A DNA stretch of 64,000 nucleotides from DATHZQ01 sp965216945 (lineage in GTDB: Bacteria; Actinomycetota; Acidimicrobiia; Spongiisociales; UBA5794). Position 1 is the first letter of the stretch, and every line of letters begins with the position of its first letter. Of the stretch, positions 36,449-45,024 are shown one piece after another. The DNA lies in the NCBI GenBank assembly GCA_965216945.1, contig CBDCGU010000003.1, positions 2,108,001 to 2,172,000 of the forward strand, read 5' to 3'. The notes below the pieces were generated by a model. That model had not been told where the DNA came from. It was given only the letters and a program-made list of their open reading frames with translations, and searched no databases. The position numbers and the translations under genes are program-made.

Positions 36449-36500
36449 GGTCTATCTCCCTCTCGTCTCTGTCGATCTGGTGGTCCATCATCGGAGGCCT

Positions 36501-37676
36501 TCACGGCAGCCGCAGGCTGGTGACGGTCTCCCAACGCTCCGACTCCCATGAGCGCACCATGGCCGCAGCCACGGAGGCGTTGGCGAGGGCCGCGTCGAAT
36601 CCCGGAGAGTGGGGGCGCTCCTCGACGACGGCCTTCAGGAACTCGAGCGCTTCGATGATCTTCATGTCCTCGTAGCCGAGTGAGTTGCCCCCGCCGGGGA
36701 CGATGTTGCCCTGGTGGGTGAACGCATCGCCGGCGAGAACCTCGATGAATCCGTCGTTCGGTTGCTCCTCCGGCAGGTAGAGCTGAAGTTGGTTCAGCTT
36801 CTCGTGGTCCCATGACAACGCTCCGGTCGACCCGTTGAGCTCGAACGCCATGGAGCTCTGCGGCCCGAAGATCGATCGATCCGCCTCGAGAGTGCCGCGT
36901 GCGCCGTTGGCGAACTCGACCAGAGCGCCAACGTAGTCCTCGTTCGTCACCTCGCCGGTGGGGTCTCCGGGAGCTCCGCGCTCGTAGTGGGTCCCCGTCC
37001 CCGGTTTGGGGAGCGGGCGTTGCTTCACGAAGATCTCCTTCACCGACACGACGCGGGTGATGGGCCCGCACAGGTGCTGGGCCATGTCGATGGCATGGGA
37101 CATGATGTCGCTGAGCGCCCCATATCCGGCCTCGTCTTGGAGGAACCGCCAGGACAGCAGCCCGAGACGGTCCCTGCCGTACATGCTGAAGAACCGTCCC
37201 CGGTAGTGAGTCAGCTCGCCCAGTCGCCCGCCCTCGATCAGCTGCCTGGCGTATTGCACCATGGGCGCCCATCGGTAGTTGTAGCCGGCACCGGAGACGA
37301 CGCCGGCCCGGCGCGCCGCCGCCTCGATGGCGGCGGTTGCGACCGGCTCGATCCCCACCGGCTTCTCGCAGAAGATGTGCTTGCCGGCCGCTGCAGCCGT
37401 CTCGGCGAGCTCCTGGTGCATCCCGTTGGGGGCGGTGATGTCGATGACGTCGATGGCGTCGTCCTCGATGAGCTCTCGCCAGTCATCGGTGCCTCGCTCG
37501 AATCCGAAGTTCTCGACCGCCAAGGTGGTGCGTTGGCGCACGGTGTCGGCGACGGCGACGAGGCGCGGGCGAATCCCCGCATCGGGGAAGTAGACCGGGA
37601 TGTTGCGGTATGACCGGGAGTGGGCCTGCCCCATCCAGCCGAATCCGATCACCCCGATCCCGATGGTCTTCGTCAC
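36501..37676 (-). CDS. Gfo/Idh/MocA-family oxidoreductase (inositol dehydrogenase-like)
   Basis: A 391-residue NAD(P)-dependent dehydrogenase. The Rossmann motif is GVIGFGWMGQAH (about 8-19) and the catalytic loop contains C-E-K-P-V-G. A C-terminal alpha/beta domain (GFO_IDH_MocA_C type) follows. Members in iol loci oxidise scyllo-, chiro- or myo-inositol. The true IolG-like gene is at 40502-41494, so this one may act on a different isomer. It starts with GTG 37676, six bases after the hydroxyacid dehydrogenase stop, implying one transcript. Confidence 0.9.
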   Translation of the reverse strand: MTKTIGIGVIGFGWMGQAHSRSYRNIPVYFPDAGIRPRLVAVADTVRQRTTLAVENFGFERGTDDWRELIEDDAIDVIDITAPNGMHQELAETAAAAGKHIFCEKPVGIEPVATAAIEAAARRAGVVSGAGYNYRWAPMVQYARQLIEGGRLGELTHYRGRFFSMYGRDRLGLLSWRFLQDEAGYGALSDIMSHAIDMAQHLCGPITRVVSVKEIFVKQRPLPKPGTGTHYERGAPGDPTGEVTNEDYVGALVEFANGARGTLEADRSIFGPQSSMAFELNGSTGALSWDHEKLNQLQLYLPEEQPNDGFIEVLAGDAFTHQGNIVPGGGNSLGYEDMKIIEALEFLKAVVEERPHSPGFDAALANASVAAAMVRSWESERWETVTSLRLP

Positions 37677-37682
37677 GTTGGG

Positions 37683-38678
37683 CTACTCCTTGGCGTCCTT
37701 GGCCATCCGAGCCGACAGCTGGTCCCAGACGTCGGGGTTGACGAGGTGGGGCGGTCGCTCTCCTCGCATGACGTGGAGAACCTGTTCGAGGGTCGTGCGG
37801 AAGATCCGTCGCTTGCCCGCCCGGGTGCCCGAGGCGACATGCGGGGTAACGATGACATCGTTGCGGTGCAGCAGAGGGTGTTGGGGTGGCAGCGGCTCGG
37901 GATCCGTCACGTCGAGACCGGCAGCGAAGAGGTGGCCGCTCTCCAGCGATGCGAGGAGCGCATCGTGGTCGACCAGACCTCCGCGAGCGGTGTTGACGAA
38001 GATCGACCCGGGGCGCATCGCGGCGAACGCCGCGGTGCTGAAGAGACCCGCCGTCTCGTCGGTGAGCGGGATGTGGACCGACACGATGTCCGCCATCGCC
38101 AGCAGCGTCTCGAGATCGCCCGCCGGGGTCACCGAACCGGGAAACGTGTCGGGGTGGAGGTAGGGATCGTGCACGGCCACCTGCATGCGAAGCCCGAGTG
38201 CGGCGCCCGCCACCCGACGAGCGATACGGCCGAAGCCGACGAGACCCAGGGTCTTGCCGGCAAGCTCGATTGCGTCATGCCGTGCGTAGTAGTGGCCGCT
38301 TCCGTCGCGCAGGTCGGATTCGCTGTGTTTCAGGCTCTTCGCCGTCGCCAGGATGAGCATGACGGTGTGCTCGGCCGTCGAGATGGTCGGGCCATCGGGT
38401 GCGTTACACACGGCGATCCCGCGCCTGGTGGCCTCCGGGATGTCTACCGTGTCGACACCGATCCCTGTGCGGGCGATGACGACGACCTCCGGTGCGTGAT
38501 CCATCAGCTCGGCGTCGTACGTGAAGATCCCGGCGACGATGCCCCGGGCGTGGCGCAATCCGGCGTGGCGGTCGTCGTCGGTCGCGGGACCGAGCATGGT
38601 CACCTGCGAGCCAACCTCGTCCACCAGGTCGGGGAGCACGGTCCGCTCGAACCAGACCGGGGGCAGCTCGCTGCTCAT
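37683..38678 (-). CDS. D-2-hydroxyacid dehydrogenase (phosphoglycerate dehydrogenase-like)
   Basis: A 331-residue NAD-dependent dehydrogenase: dinucleotide loop GLVGFGRIARRVA, catalytic Arg in NTARGG, Glu in DPEPLPPQHP and His in TPHVAS. It resembles the SerA/GhrB superfamily lacking an ACT domain. The ATG at 38678 has GAGAGGA upstream. LacI operator 3 lies 46 bases before the start, inside the end of the SMP-30 gene, so it can be transcribed from an internal regulated promoter. The physiological substrate is unknown. Confidence 0.88.
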   Translation of the reverse strand: MSSELPPVWFERTVLPDLVDEVGSQVTMLGPATDDDRHAGLRHARGIVAGIFTYDAELMDHAPEVVVIARTGIGVDTVDIPEATRRGIAVCNAPDGPTISTAEHTVMLILATAKSLKHSESDLRDGSGHYYARHDAIELAGKTLGLVGFGRIARRVAGAALGLRMQVAVHDPYLHPDTFPGSVTPAGDLETLLAMADIVSVHIPLTDETAGLFSTAAFAAMRPGSIFVNTARGGLVDHDALLASLESGHLFAAGLDVTDPEPLPPQHPLLHRNDVIVTPHVASGTRAGKRRIFRTTLEQVLHVMRGERPPHLVNPDVWDQLSARMAKDAKE

Positions 38679-38709
38679 GCTCCGTCCTCTCCCTGGGGCG
38701 CAAACGATG

Positions 38710-39618
38710 CTAGCGACGGGCGTTGGAACGTTCCACGCCACCGCCAGCGTCGAACACGGCCTCGGGAAGTCCGGAGACACCCGGATCGATCGCCAGGAGG
38801 CCCCCGTCCGCCGGATCGAGATCCAACCCCGGCCTCGAACCGCCACCGCCGATCGTGGTCACGTACAACGTCGTGAGGTCCGGACCTCCGAACGCCGGCA
38901 TCGTCGGTCGCGATGCCGGCACCGGGATGATGCGGTCCACCACACCGGTGGGGGTGAGCCGTGCCACGGCACCGCCGTGGACGCAGGCTGTCCAGTAGCA
39001 GCCGTCGGCGTCGACGGCTGCGCCGTCGGGTCGTCCGGGCAGATCGCCGAAGTCGGAGAAGACGCGCTCGTTGTGCGGTCTGCCCGTCGTCTGGTCATAG
39101 TCGTACGCCCAGATCGTGTCATACAGCGTGTCGGCGAAATACATCGTCTCGCCGGATGGGGAGAACGCCAGTCCGTTGGTCACGCCGATCTCCTCGCGCA
39201 CGGTTGTGGCTCCGGAGGCGTCGATGCGGTGCAGCATTCCCGTGAACTTGTTGTCGGCGGGCGCCTCCCACATGCTGCCCACCCAGAACCGCCCAGTCCG
39301 ATCGCAACGACCGTCGTTGAGGCGGTTGCCCGTTCCCGGTGGTTCGAGATCGAGCCAGGGGCTGAACGAGGCGTCATCCCAGGTGAACCAGCCGAGCCTG
39401 TGCTCCGTCGCCATCAGCAAGCGACCCGGCGTCGCGGTCAGCGCCAGCGACCCCGGTCGGCTGCTCGTCGTGCGCACCTCGTCTGCGCCAGACGCCGGGT
39501 CGTAGCGATGGACCGCCCGCCCGTCGATGTCCACCCAGTACAAGACCTCTTCCGCCGGGCTCCACAACGGACATTCGCCCAACGATGCCTCGGCAGGAAC
39601 GACGCAGTCGACGGTCAC
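38710..39618 (-). CDS. SMP-30/gluconolactonase/LRE family lactonase
   Basis: A 302-residue six-bladed propeller. Features include GECPLWSPAEEVLYWVDI at the start, the metal-site asparagine in GNRLNDGRCDRTGRFWVGSM, GVTNGLAFSPSG and RPDGAAVDADGCYW, all typical of the family of Ca/Zn-dependent lactonases. In a sugar-oxidation operon it probably opens a lactone made by one of the dehydrogenases. GTG 39618 overlaps the iolE stop. Its last codons contain LacI operator 3. Confidence 0.92.
   Translation of the reverse strand: MTVDCVVPAEASLGECPLWSPAEEVLYWVDIDGRAVHRYDPASGADEVRTTSSRPGSLALTATPGRLLMATEHRLGWFTWDDASFSPWLDLEPPGTGNRLNDGRCDRTGRFWVGSMWEAPADNKFTGMLHRIDASGATTVREEIGVTNGLAFSPSGETMYFADTLYDTIWAYDYDQTTGRPHNERVFSDFGDLPGRPDGAAVDADGCYWTACVHGGAVARLTPTGVVDRIIPVPASRPTMPAFGGPDLTTLYVTTIGGGGSRPGLDLDPADGGLLAIDPGVSGLPEAVFDAGGGVERSNARR
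38724..38735. promoter_or_regulatory. LacI operator 3, inside the 3' end of the SMP-30 gene
   Basis: TGGAACGTTCCA is a perfect palindrome. On the reverse strand TGGAAC followed after 17 bases by TAGCAT could serve as a weak promoter for the hydroxyacid dehydrogenase. The position within coding sequence, 25 bases before the prior gene's stop, indicates an internal regulated promoter. Confidence 0.7.
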
Positions 39619-40505
39619 AGTGTCGCCGCAAGACGTTGCAGGTACTCGACGCTGGCGACGGCGTCGGCCTTGGGGCCCTCACCCGCGCCGGGTTCGCCGG
39701 TGAGCGACCTGTCCTGTTCGAGCACGTACCAGCCTTGGAACCCGGCGCCTTCGAGCGTGCGGATCACTCCGGCGATGTCGACGTCGCCCTGCCCGAGAGG
39801 TGTGAACATCCCGTCGATCACGGCCTGACGGAAGGCCACTTCGCCGCTGCGGACGCGCTCGGCCCAGGTGTCGGTCAGATCCTTGAGGTGAACGTGGAGC
39901 ACACGATCCGTCGCCAGCTTGGCGATCTCGTGCGGGTCGGTCCCAGCCAGGAAGAGGTGCCCGGTGTCCAGACAGAGCCCGGTGTCACACGACTCCAGCA
40001 GCCGTTCGGTATGTGCCCCCGTTGCGATCGCCATGCCCCAATGAGGATGGAGCGCCGTGGCGAGCCCCGCTTCCCCCGTGATGTCGTCGAGACGGCGGAG
40101 GTTGGTGAGAAACACCGCCCATTCGTCCTCGTCCATCTCGACGGGAGTGTCGTAGCCGTCGTGGTCGCCGGAGGGACCGAGGACCATGACCTTCGATCCA
40201 CAACGGGCGAGCTGCTCCGAGGCACGGCGCACGTAGGCGAGCTGCTGGTCGACTCGATCGGGCCGGTACAGGAGCGCGGGGACGAAGCCGCCGACCATCT
40301 GCAGGTCGTAGCCGGAGAGGTAGTCGGCGAGCTCGTCGGGGTCGGTGGGGAGGTATCCGTCCGGTCCGAGCTCGGTGGCCGACAGGCCACAGCCGGTCAT
40401 CTCCGCCATCACCCGATCGCGATCCATCAGATGACCCCACCCGGGGGAGCCGTCGACGCCCCACGTGATCGGCGCACCGGCGATGCGCTCCAGCAGGTCG
40501 CTCAT
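39615..40505 (-). CDS. iolE: Inosose dehydratase-like sugar phosphate isomerase/epimerase
   Basis: A 296-residue TIM-barrel protein of the AP-endonuclease-2/xylose isomerase-like family. ITWGVDGSPGWG near the start, ELGPDGYLPTD, ALHPHWG and the metal-binding CLDTGHLFLAGTDP are IolE-like. IolE dehydrates scyllo-inosose to the diketone that IolD opens. The ATG at 40505 overlaps the iolG stop, so iolG, iolE and the SMP-30 gene are translationally coupled. An IolI/IolH-type isomerase is a less likely alternative. Confidence 0.88.
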   Translation of the reverse strand: MSDLLERIAGAPITWGVDGSPGWGHLMDRDRVMAEMTGCGLSATELGPDGYLPTDPDELADYLSGYDLQMVGGFVPALLYRPDRVDQQLAYVRRASEQLARCGSKVMVLGPSGDHDGYDTPVEMDEDEWAVFLTNLRRLDDITGEAGLATALHPHWGMAIATGAHTERLLESCDTGLCLDTGHLFLAGTDPHEIAKLATDRVLHVHLKDLTDTWAERVRSGEVAFRQAVIDGMFTPLGQGDVDIAGVIRTLEGAGFQGWYVLEQDRSLTGEPGAGEGPKADAVASVEYLQRLAATL

Positions 40506-41494
40506 CGCACTTCCTCCAGCAACACGGTTCGATTCTCCGCCATGGAGATGTCGCAAGCAGTGGCGACGCGGAGCGCTTCGTACGCATCGATCGCCGTCGA
40601 CGCCGGTGTCTCCGTTCCTGCGACGACGCGCACGAATGCCGCGAGCTCGGCGCGATAGGCGGCGCCGAAACGATCGAGCCACGAGACGATCGGATCGAGC
40701 GGGGACGCCACGCCGTCCTCGGCGGAGCGCATGGGCGTACGGTCGCTCCAGCCGGCGGCAATGCTGTCCCTCTCCGCAAACACCTCGAGCCGAACGTCGT
40801 AGCCGAGCGGATCGTGGCGGAGGCCCGACAGCTGGCCGAGCGTCCCTCCGCTCATCTCCACGACCACCGTCGCCGAGTCCACGTCGCCCAACTCACCGAT
40901 CGCGGGGAAGCCGATCACGGCGCCCGCCGCGCGAACCGAAACCACTTCCTGCCCCGTCACGTAGCGGACGATGTCGATGTCGTGGATCAGGCAGTCCTTG
41001 AAGATGCCCCCGGACACCGGTATGTAGTCGAGATGGGGTGGCTCGGGGTCGTGGGTCTGGGACCGCACCAGATAGATGGCGCCCAGCTCGCCGGCGGCGA
41101 TGCGGGCGCGGATCGAGTGCATCGCGGGGTCGTAGCGCCGTTGAAAGCCCATCTGCACGGGAATGCCGGCGGTGTCGACGGCATCGACGGCGCGGCGCGT
41201 GCTCTCGAGATCGAGGGCGATGGGCTTCTCGCAGAAGGCCGGCAGGCCCGTCTCCGCAGCCCGGATGAGCAGGGGTGCGTGGCTGTCCGTCGAACTGGCG
41301 ATCAGCACGGCGTCGGCGTCTGAGAACACGTCGTCGATCGATGCGCTCCGGGCCTTCTCACGTGTCTCCACCAAAGCTTCGGCGCGGTCGGCGAGTGCAT
41401 CGGCGACGAGCACGGCATCCACCCCATCCAGGGAATCGAGGATGCCCAGGTGCACCGCACCGATACGGCCCGCTCCGACGAGCCCGAGCAGCAT
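40502..41494 (-). CDS. iolG: Inositol 2-dehydrogenase
   Basis: It oxidises myo-inositol to scyllo-inosose with NAD, the first catabolic step. The 330-residue protein has the Rossmann loop G-A-G-R-I-G (8-13), C-E-K-P (88-91) and the catalytic D-x-x-x-H in FKDCLIHDIDIVRY, as in IolG. It leads the iolG-iolE-SMP-30 operon from a well-formed promoter controlled by LacI operator 4. ATG 41494 is the only start with family-like sequence. Confidence 0.92.
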   Translation of the reverse strand: MLLGLVGAGRIGAVHLGILDSLDGVDAVLVADALADRAEALVETREKARSASIDDVFSDADAVLIASSTDSHAPLLIRAAETGLPAFCEKPIALDLESTRRAVDAVDTAGIPVQMGFQRRYDPAMHSIRARIAAGELGAIYLVRSQTHDPEPPHLDYIPVSGGIFKDCLIHDIDIVRYVTGQEVVSVRAAGAVIGFPAIGELGDVDSATVVVEMSGGTLGQLSGLRHDPLGYDVRLEVFAERDSIAAGWSDRTPMRSAEDGVASPLDPIVSWLDRFGAAYRAELAAFVRVVAGTETPASTAIDAYEALRVATACDISMAENRTVLLEEVR

Positions 41495-41523
41495 GTGTCC
41501 GTCCTCCAGCTCCGACCGCTACC

Positions 41524-41575
41524 TGGAACGTTCCAAACCACCGGCACCGTACTCGCGGGCACGACACATCGTCAA
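41524..41575 (-). promoter_or_regulatory. iolG promoter with LacI operator 4
   Basis: Reverse strand: TTGACG (41575-41570), 18 bases, TACGGT (41551-41546). The palindrome TGGAACGTTCCA occupies 41524-41535, just past the predicted start of transcription and 30 bases before the ATG, a standard blocking position. Confidence 0.75.
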
Positions 41576-41644
41576 CGGGCTTTCGCCCTTGCCGCCATCC
41601 CGACCGCCCGAGTCGTGCAGAGGGTCCGATGGACGTCGTGCCTG

Positions 41645-41697
41645 TTGAACCGCTTTCCGCCACTCGCTATGTTGTCGCCCAGTCTTGGAGCGTTCCA
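41645..41697 (+). promoter_or_regulatory. Transporter promoter with LacI operator 5
   Basis: TTGAAC (41645-41650), a 17-base spacer and TATGTT (41668-41673) form a good promoter. TGGAGCGTTCCA (41686-41697), with one change from the consensus, lies about 6-18 bases after the predicted start of transcription. The transcript leader to the ATG at 41819 is about 140 bases. Confidence 0.75.
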
Positions 41698-41818
41698 AAA
41701 GCTCGTTGTGGCGGCCGGAGCGACCAAGATGGCATGGAGGCACTCACCCCAGGGTGCCGCAGAGTGAGAACGGTGGCGAACACCGTCGTTCGAGCTGCCC
41801 TCAGGAGGGAGAAAAAAC

Positions 41819-42835
41819 ATGAAGCGATTCCGATGGCTGGCGATCCTCGCCGCCTTCGTACTCGTCCTCGCCGCTTGTGGTGGGGATGACGACAGCGCCG
41901 ACACCACTGCCGGTGGTGACGACACCGCAACGACGGCGGCAGGCGACGACAGTGTCGATCTGACGCAGGGCGGTGACCTGACCTTCCACATGGTGACGCA
42001 CTCCGACGACGGCGTGTTCTGGTCGGTTGTCAAGAAGGGCGCCGAAGACGCCGCCGCCGCACTCGGCGTGAACATGGTGTGGAGCCCGTCGAGCAACGAC
42101 CCGTCGAAGCAGGTATCGGACATCGAGGCGGCGGTTGCCGCAGGCAGCGATGGCATCGGCGTGTCCCTGGCGAACCCGGAGGCCGTGACGCCGGCTGCCC
42201 AGGCGGCCGTGGCTGCCGGCATCCCGGTCGTCACGCTGAACTCGGGCATCGGCCAGTACCAGGAGATCGGTGCGATCACGCACATCGGTCAGACCGAGCT
42301 CGATGCCGGACGTGGTGCCGGTGAGTTCTTCAACGAGCTCGGCGCCACGAAGCTCCTCTGCGCCCAGCAGGAGCAGGGCAACGTTGGTCTCGAGGAGCGG
42401 TGCCAGGGTGCTGCCGAGACGTTCAACGGCGACGTGGCGACGCAGTTCGTGGGTCTCGACTCCTCACCGGACGAGCAGATCAACACGATCGCTGCCGCGC
42501 TCCAGGCGGATGCGGACATCAACGCCGTGTTCGGCGTCGGCCCGAACGTGGCCGTCCGTGCGGTCGAGGCCTGCGCTCAAGCAGGCCGTGATTGCTCGAT
42601 CGGCGGTGTCGACATCTCCGAGGACCTGATCGCTGCGATCGAGGCAGGGGACATCGACTTCACGATCGATCAGCAGCAGTATCTCCAGGGGTACCTGGCG
42701 ATCGTCGTGCTCTACCTGAACGTCACCAACCTGAACACGGTCGGCGGCGGTTCGCCGGTCTTCACCGGACCGGGATTCGTCACCACCGACAACGTCGGTG
42801 AGGTCAAGGAGCTGGTCGGGGCGGGCACCCGCTAG
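41819..42835 (+). CDS. Sugar (probably inositol) ABC transporter substrate-binding lipoprotein
   Basis: A 338-residue lipoprotein. The signal peptide ends LVLAAC with Cys20, followed by an Asp/Thr-rich linker to about residue 50. The rest is a type I periplasmic-binding fold of the ribose/inositol class: VKKGAEDAAAALGV, DPSKQVSDIEAAVAAGSDGIGVS, GIPVVTLNSG and DQQQYLQGYLA. A strong AGGAGG precedes the ATG. The location beside iolG and the shared operator support inositol as the ligand, though this is inference. Confidence 0.92.
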   Translation: MKRFRWLAILAAFVLVLAACGGDDDSADTTAGGDDTATTAAGDDSVDLTQGGDLTFHMVTHSDDGVFWSVVKKGAEDAAAALGVNMVWSPSSNDPSKQVSDIEAAVAAGSDGIGVSLANPEAVTPAAQAAVAAGIPVVTLNSGIGQYQEIGAITHIGQTELDAGRGAGEFFNELGATKLLCAQQEQGNVGLEERCQGAAETFNGDVATQFVGLDSSPDEQINTIAAALQADADINAVFGVGPNVAVRAVEACAQAGRDCSIGGVDISEDLIAAIEAGDIDFTIDQQQYLQGYLAIVVLYLNVTNLNTVGGGSPVFTGPGFVTTDNVGEVKELVGAGTR

Positions 42836-42856
42836 GTCAGATCCAACCACGTCGAG

Positions 42857-42886
42857 GAGAAGGGGCCGGGTTGCCGGCCCCTTCTC
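42857..42886 (+). terminator. Strong intergenic terminator between binding protein and permease
   Basis: GAGAAGGGGCCGG (42857-42869) and CCGGCCCCTTCTC (42874-42886) form a perfect 13-bp stem with a GTTG loop, followed by GTTTGTG. It starts 21 bases after the binding-protein stop. It probably ends most transcripts or protects the upstream mRNA, giving more binding protein than permease. Confidence 0.85.
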
Positions 42887-42966
42887 GTTTGTGCGGGTGC
42901 TCCGAATGAGCGCCGGTCGAGACGTCCCTCCGACACCTGCTGCGTCTCTCTGCCGAGCCAATGATG

Positions 42967-42978
42967 TGGAACGTTCCA
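42967..42978. promoter_or_regulatory. LacI operator 6, upstream of the permease gene
   Basis: TGGAACGTTCCA is a perfect palindrome, placed after the terminator and 120 bases before the permease start. A TATAGT box at 43020-43025 could be a -10 element but no convincing -35 is seen. Confidence 0.7.
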
Positions 42979-43098
42979 AAAAGTTGCCGCTTTCGCCGAC
43001 ATCGGCCGCCGGCGCTGGATATAGTCCGAACGCAGGACGGAGGGAGGAGAGCCCGTAGTGACTGCAGTACGTGCTTCGTATGAGAGGACGGAGAGGCG

Positions 43099-45024
43099 AT
43101 GACTGCGGCAGACGCCGCCGCCGCCACCGCCCCGGAGACGGCTTCCGAACAGCCGGCGCAAGACGAACGACTCGCCTACCGAGGCCCGATTCAGCGGCTC
43201 CTGGTCCGGCCGGAGATCGGCGCCCTCATCGGTGCCGCCGTCATCTGGATCTTCTTCTGGGCCGTCAGCGACGTCTTTGGCACGAGTGCCGGGGTGAACA
43301 ACTACCTGGACGTGTCGGCGACCTTGGGGATCATGTCGGTGGCTGTGGCGATGCTGATGATCGGCGGAGAGTTCGACCTCTCGTCGGGTGCCATGACGGG
43401 GGCCACAGGAATGCTGGTCGTGCTACTCGTGAAGGAAACCGGGGAGTTCGGTGGTGCAGGCTTGCCGCTCACCATTGCGATTCCCGTCACCCTCGCCTTC
43501 GCCGTCGGCGTCGGCTGGCTCAATGGGACGCTGGTCGAGCGCACCGCCCTGCCGAGCTTCATCGTGACGCTCGGAACGTTCTTCGTTCTCCGTGGCGCCA
43601 AGCTCGGCTTCGCCAAGCTGTTCACCGACAAGGTGATCGTCGAGGGTCTCGACGACGCTCCCGACCATGGGTTCTGGGAGAACATCTTCGGAGCCGTGTG
43701 GGTACGTAACGATCACATCTGGGACTCGTTCCTCGGGGGCCGGGATGTCGTCTTCGGGGTGCTCCTGATCGTCGGGGTCGTTGCGGTCGTCATCGGTCTC
43801 ATGGAGCTGTCATTCGTGCGTCGGGCGCCGGCTCTGGCCGGCGGGCTGCCCGTGCTGTTGATCGGTGCGGCGGCGGCCGTCGTCGGCATCGTCGGACTGA
43901 CGGGCAGCGACGGCACGACGTCCAACTGGCTGTGGTCGGCCGTGATGGGAGCAGGTCTGCTGGTCGGGCTCTACGGGCTGGCGCAATGGCGCTACGAGCC
44001 GCGAGCGGGAGACACCGGCTCCTTCGACCTGTCCGGATCGGGACGCAACATCGGCCTCGGCATCGGCGCATTCGTGCTCGGTGTGATATTCGGGCTGACC
44101 CTCGATGCGGATTCGACGTCGGTGCTCGGCTTCCTGCTCACCGTGCAGGGTCTCCGTGCGGTGTTGTTCGCCGGCCTGGTCGCGGTCGGGATCATCTTCA
44201 TGATGCTGGCGGCCCGGGACGCAGGGAGGACGTCGAAGATCACTCAGTTTGCGATCACGACGCTCACCGCCGTGCTCATCGCCGTGCTGGCGTTCGTCGT
44301 CCAGGCTGAGGCGCTGTCACGCAAGTTGCGCGCCGAGCTGTTTGCGGTGCTGCTCCTCGTGGCTCTCGCCCTCTTCATCTCGGCGGTGCTGCGGTTCCGG
44401 TTCCAGGAGCGACGCGGCCCCCATGCCGCTGCCGATCGGCTGGGCACCATGCTGGCGTCGATCGGGCTCGGTCTGGCCGGTCTGTCGATCGCCATACGGC
44501 TGCTGTTCTCGACCACCGAGGAGAACGCATCGATCGAAGGCGTCTTCACCTACCGGATCTCGGTCCTCTACTTCATCCTCTTCACGGCAGTGCTGGCATG
44601 GGTCCTGCAACGAACCCGGTTCGGAAGCTGGACCTTTGCGGTCGGTGGCAACAAGAGTGCGGCCCGCCAGGTTGGTGTGCCGGCAGCACGGACGAAGACA
44701 TCCCTCTTCATCCTGGTGTCGGCGGCGGCGTGGTTGGTCGGCATGCTCATCGCCTTCAGGTTGAACTCGGTGCAGGCCAACGTCGGTGACGGCCTCGAGT
44801 TCTTCTACATCATCGCTGCGGTCGTCGGTGGCAACCTGCTCACCGGTGGTTACGGCTCGGTGATCGGCGCCGCCATCGGTGCGCTGATCATGGCGATGTC
44901 CTTCCAGGGCATCCCCTTCTCCGGGTGGAACTCCGACTGGAGATTCCTGTTCGTCGGCGTGATCTTGCTGCTGGCGGTCCTGGTCAACAACTACGTTCGA
45001 ACGAAAGCGGAGGCGTCGTCATGA
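43099..45024 (+). CDS. Sugar ABC transporter permease (RbsC/XylH family) with a large central membrane insertion
   Basis: A 641-residue membrane protein, nearly twice the usual 320-400 residues. The N-terminal part (about 30-200) contains GIMSVAVAMLMIGGEFDLSSG and LPSFIVTLGTFFVLRGAKL, and the C-terminal part (about 490-641) contains FGSWTFAVGGNKSAARQVGV (coupling helix) and VVGGNLLTGGYGSVIGAAIG; both are BPD_transp_2 hallmarks. Between them lie about 280 residues with eight or so additional hydrophobic helices not found in the standard family. The frame is open throughout, so this is not a fusion error visible in sequence. ATG 43099 follows a GGAGAGG ribosome site. Four bases overlap the ATPase gene. 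Confidence 0.87.
   Translation: MTAADAAAATAPETASEQPAQDERLAYRGPIQRLLVRPEIGALIGAAVIWIFFWAVSDVFGTSAGVNNYLDVSATLGIMSVAVAMLMIGGEFDLSSGAMTGATGMLVVLLVKETGEFGGAGLPLTIAIPVTLAFAVGVGWLNGTLVERTALPSFIVTLGTFFVLRGAKLGFAKLFTDKVIVEGLDDAPDHGFWENIFGAVWVRNDHIWDSFLGGRDVVFGVLLIVGVVAVVIGLMELSFVRRAPALAGGLPVLLIGAAAAVVGIVGLTGSDGTTSNWLWSAVMGAGLLVGLYGLAQWRYEPRAGDTGSFDLSGSGRNIGLGIGAFVLGVIFGLTLDADSTSVLGFLLTVQGLRAVLFAGLVAVGIIFMMLAARDAGRTSKITQFAITTLTAVLIAVLAFVVQAEALSRKLRAELFAVLLLVALALFISAVLRFRFQERRGPHAAADRLGTMLASIGLGLAGLSIAIRLLFSTTEENASIEGVFTYRISVLYFILFTAVLAWVLQRTRFGSWTFAVGGNKSAARQVGVPAARTKTSLFILVSAAAWLVGMLIAFRLNSVQANVGDGLEFFYIIAAVVGGNLLTGGYGSVIGAAIGALIMAMSFQGIPFSGWNSDWRFLFVGVILLLAVLVNNYVRTKAEASS

Larger units (their letters stand above)
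41495..41818. other. Divergent control region of iolG and the ABC transporter
   Basis: This 324-base region holds two promoters facing opposite ways, each with its own LacI operator (41524-41535 and 41686-41697). I see no gene in it; reverse open frames here are continuations of the antisense of the binding-protein gene. Confidence 0.7.
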
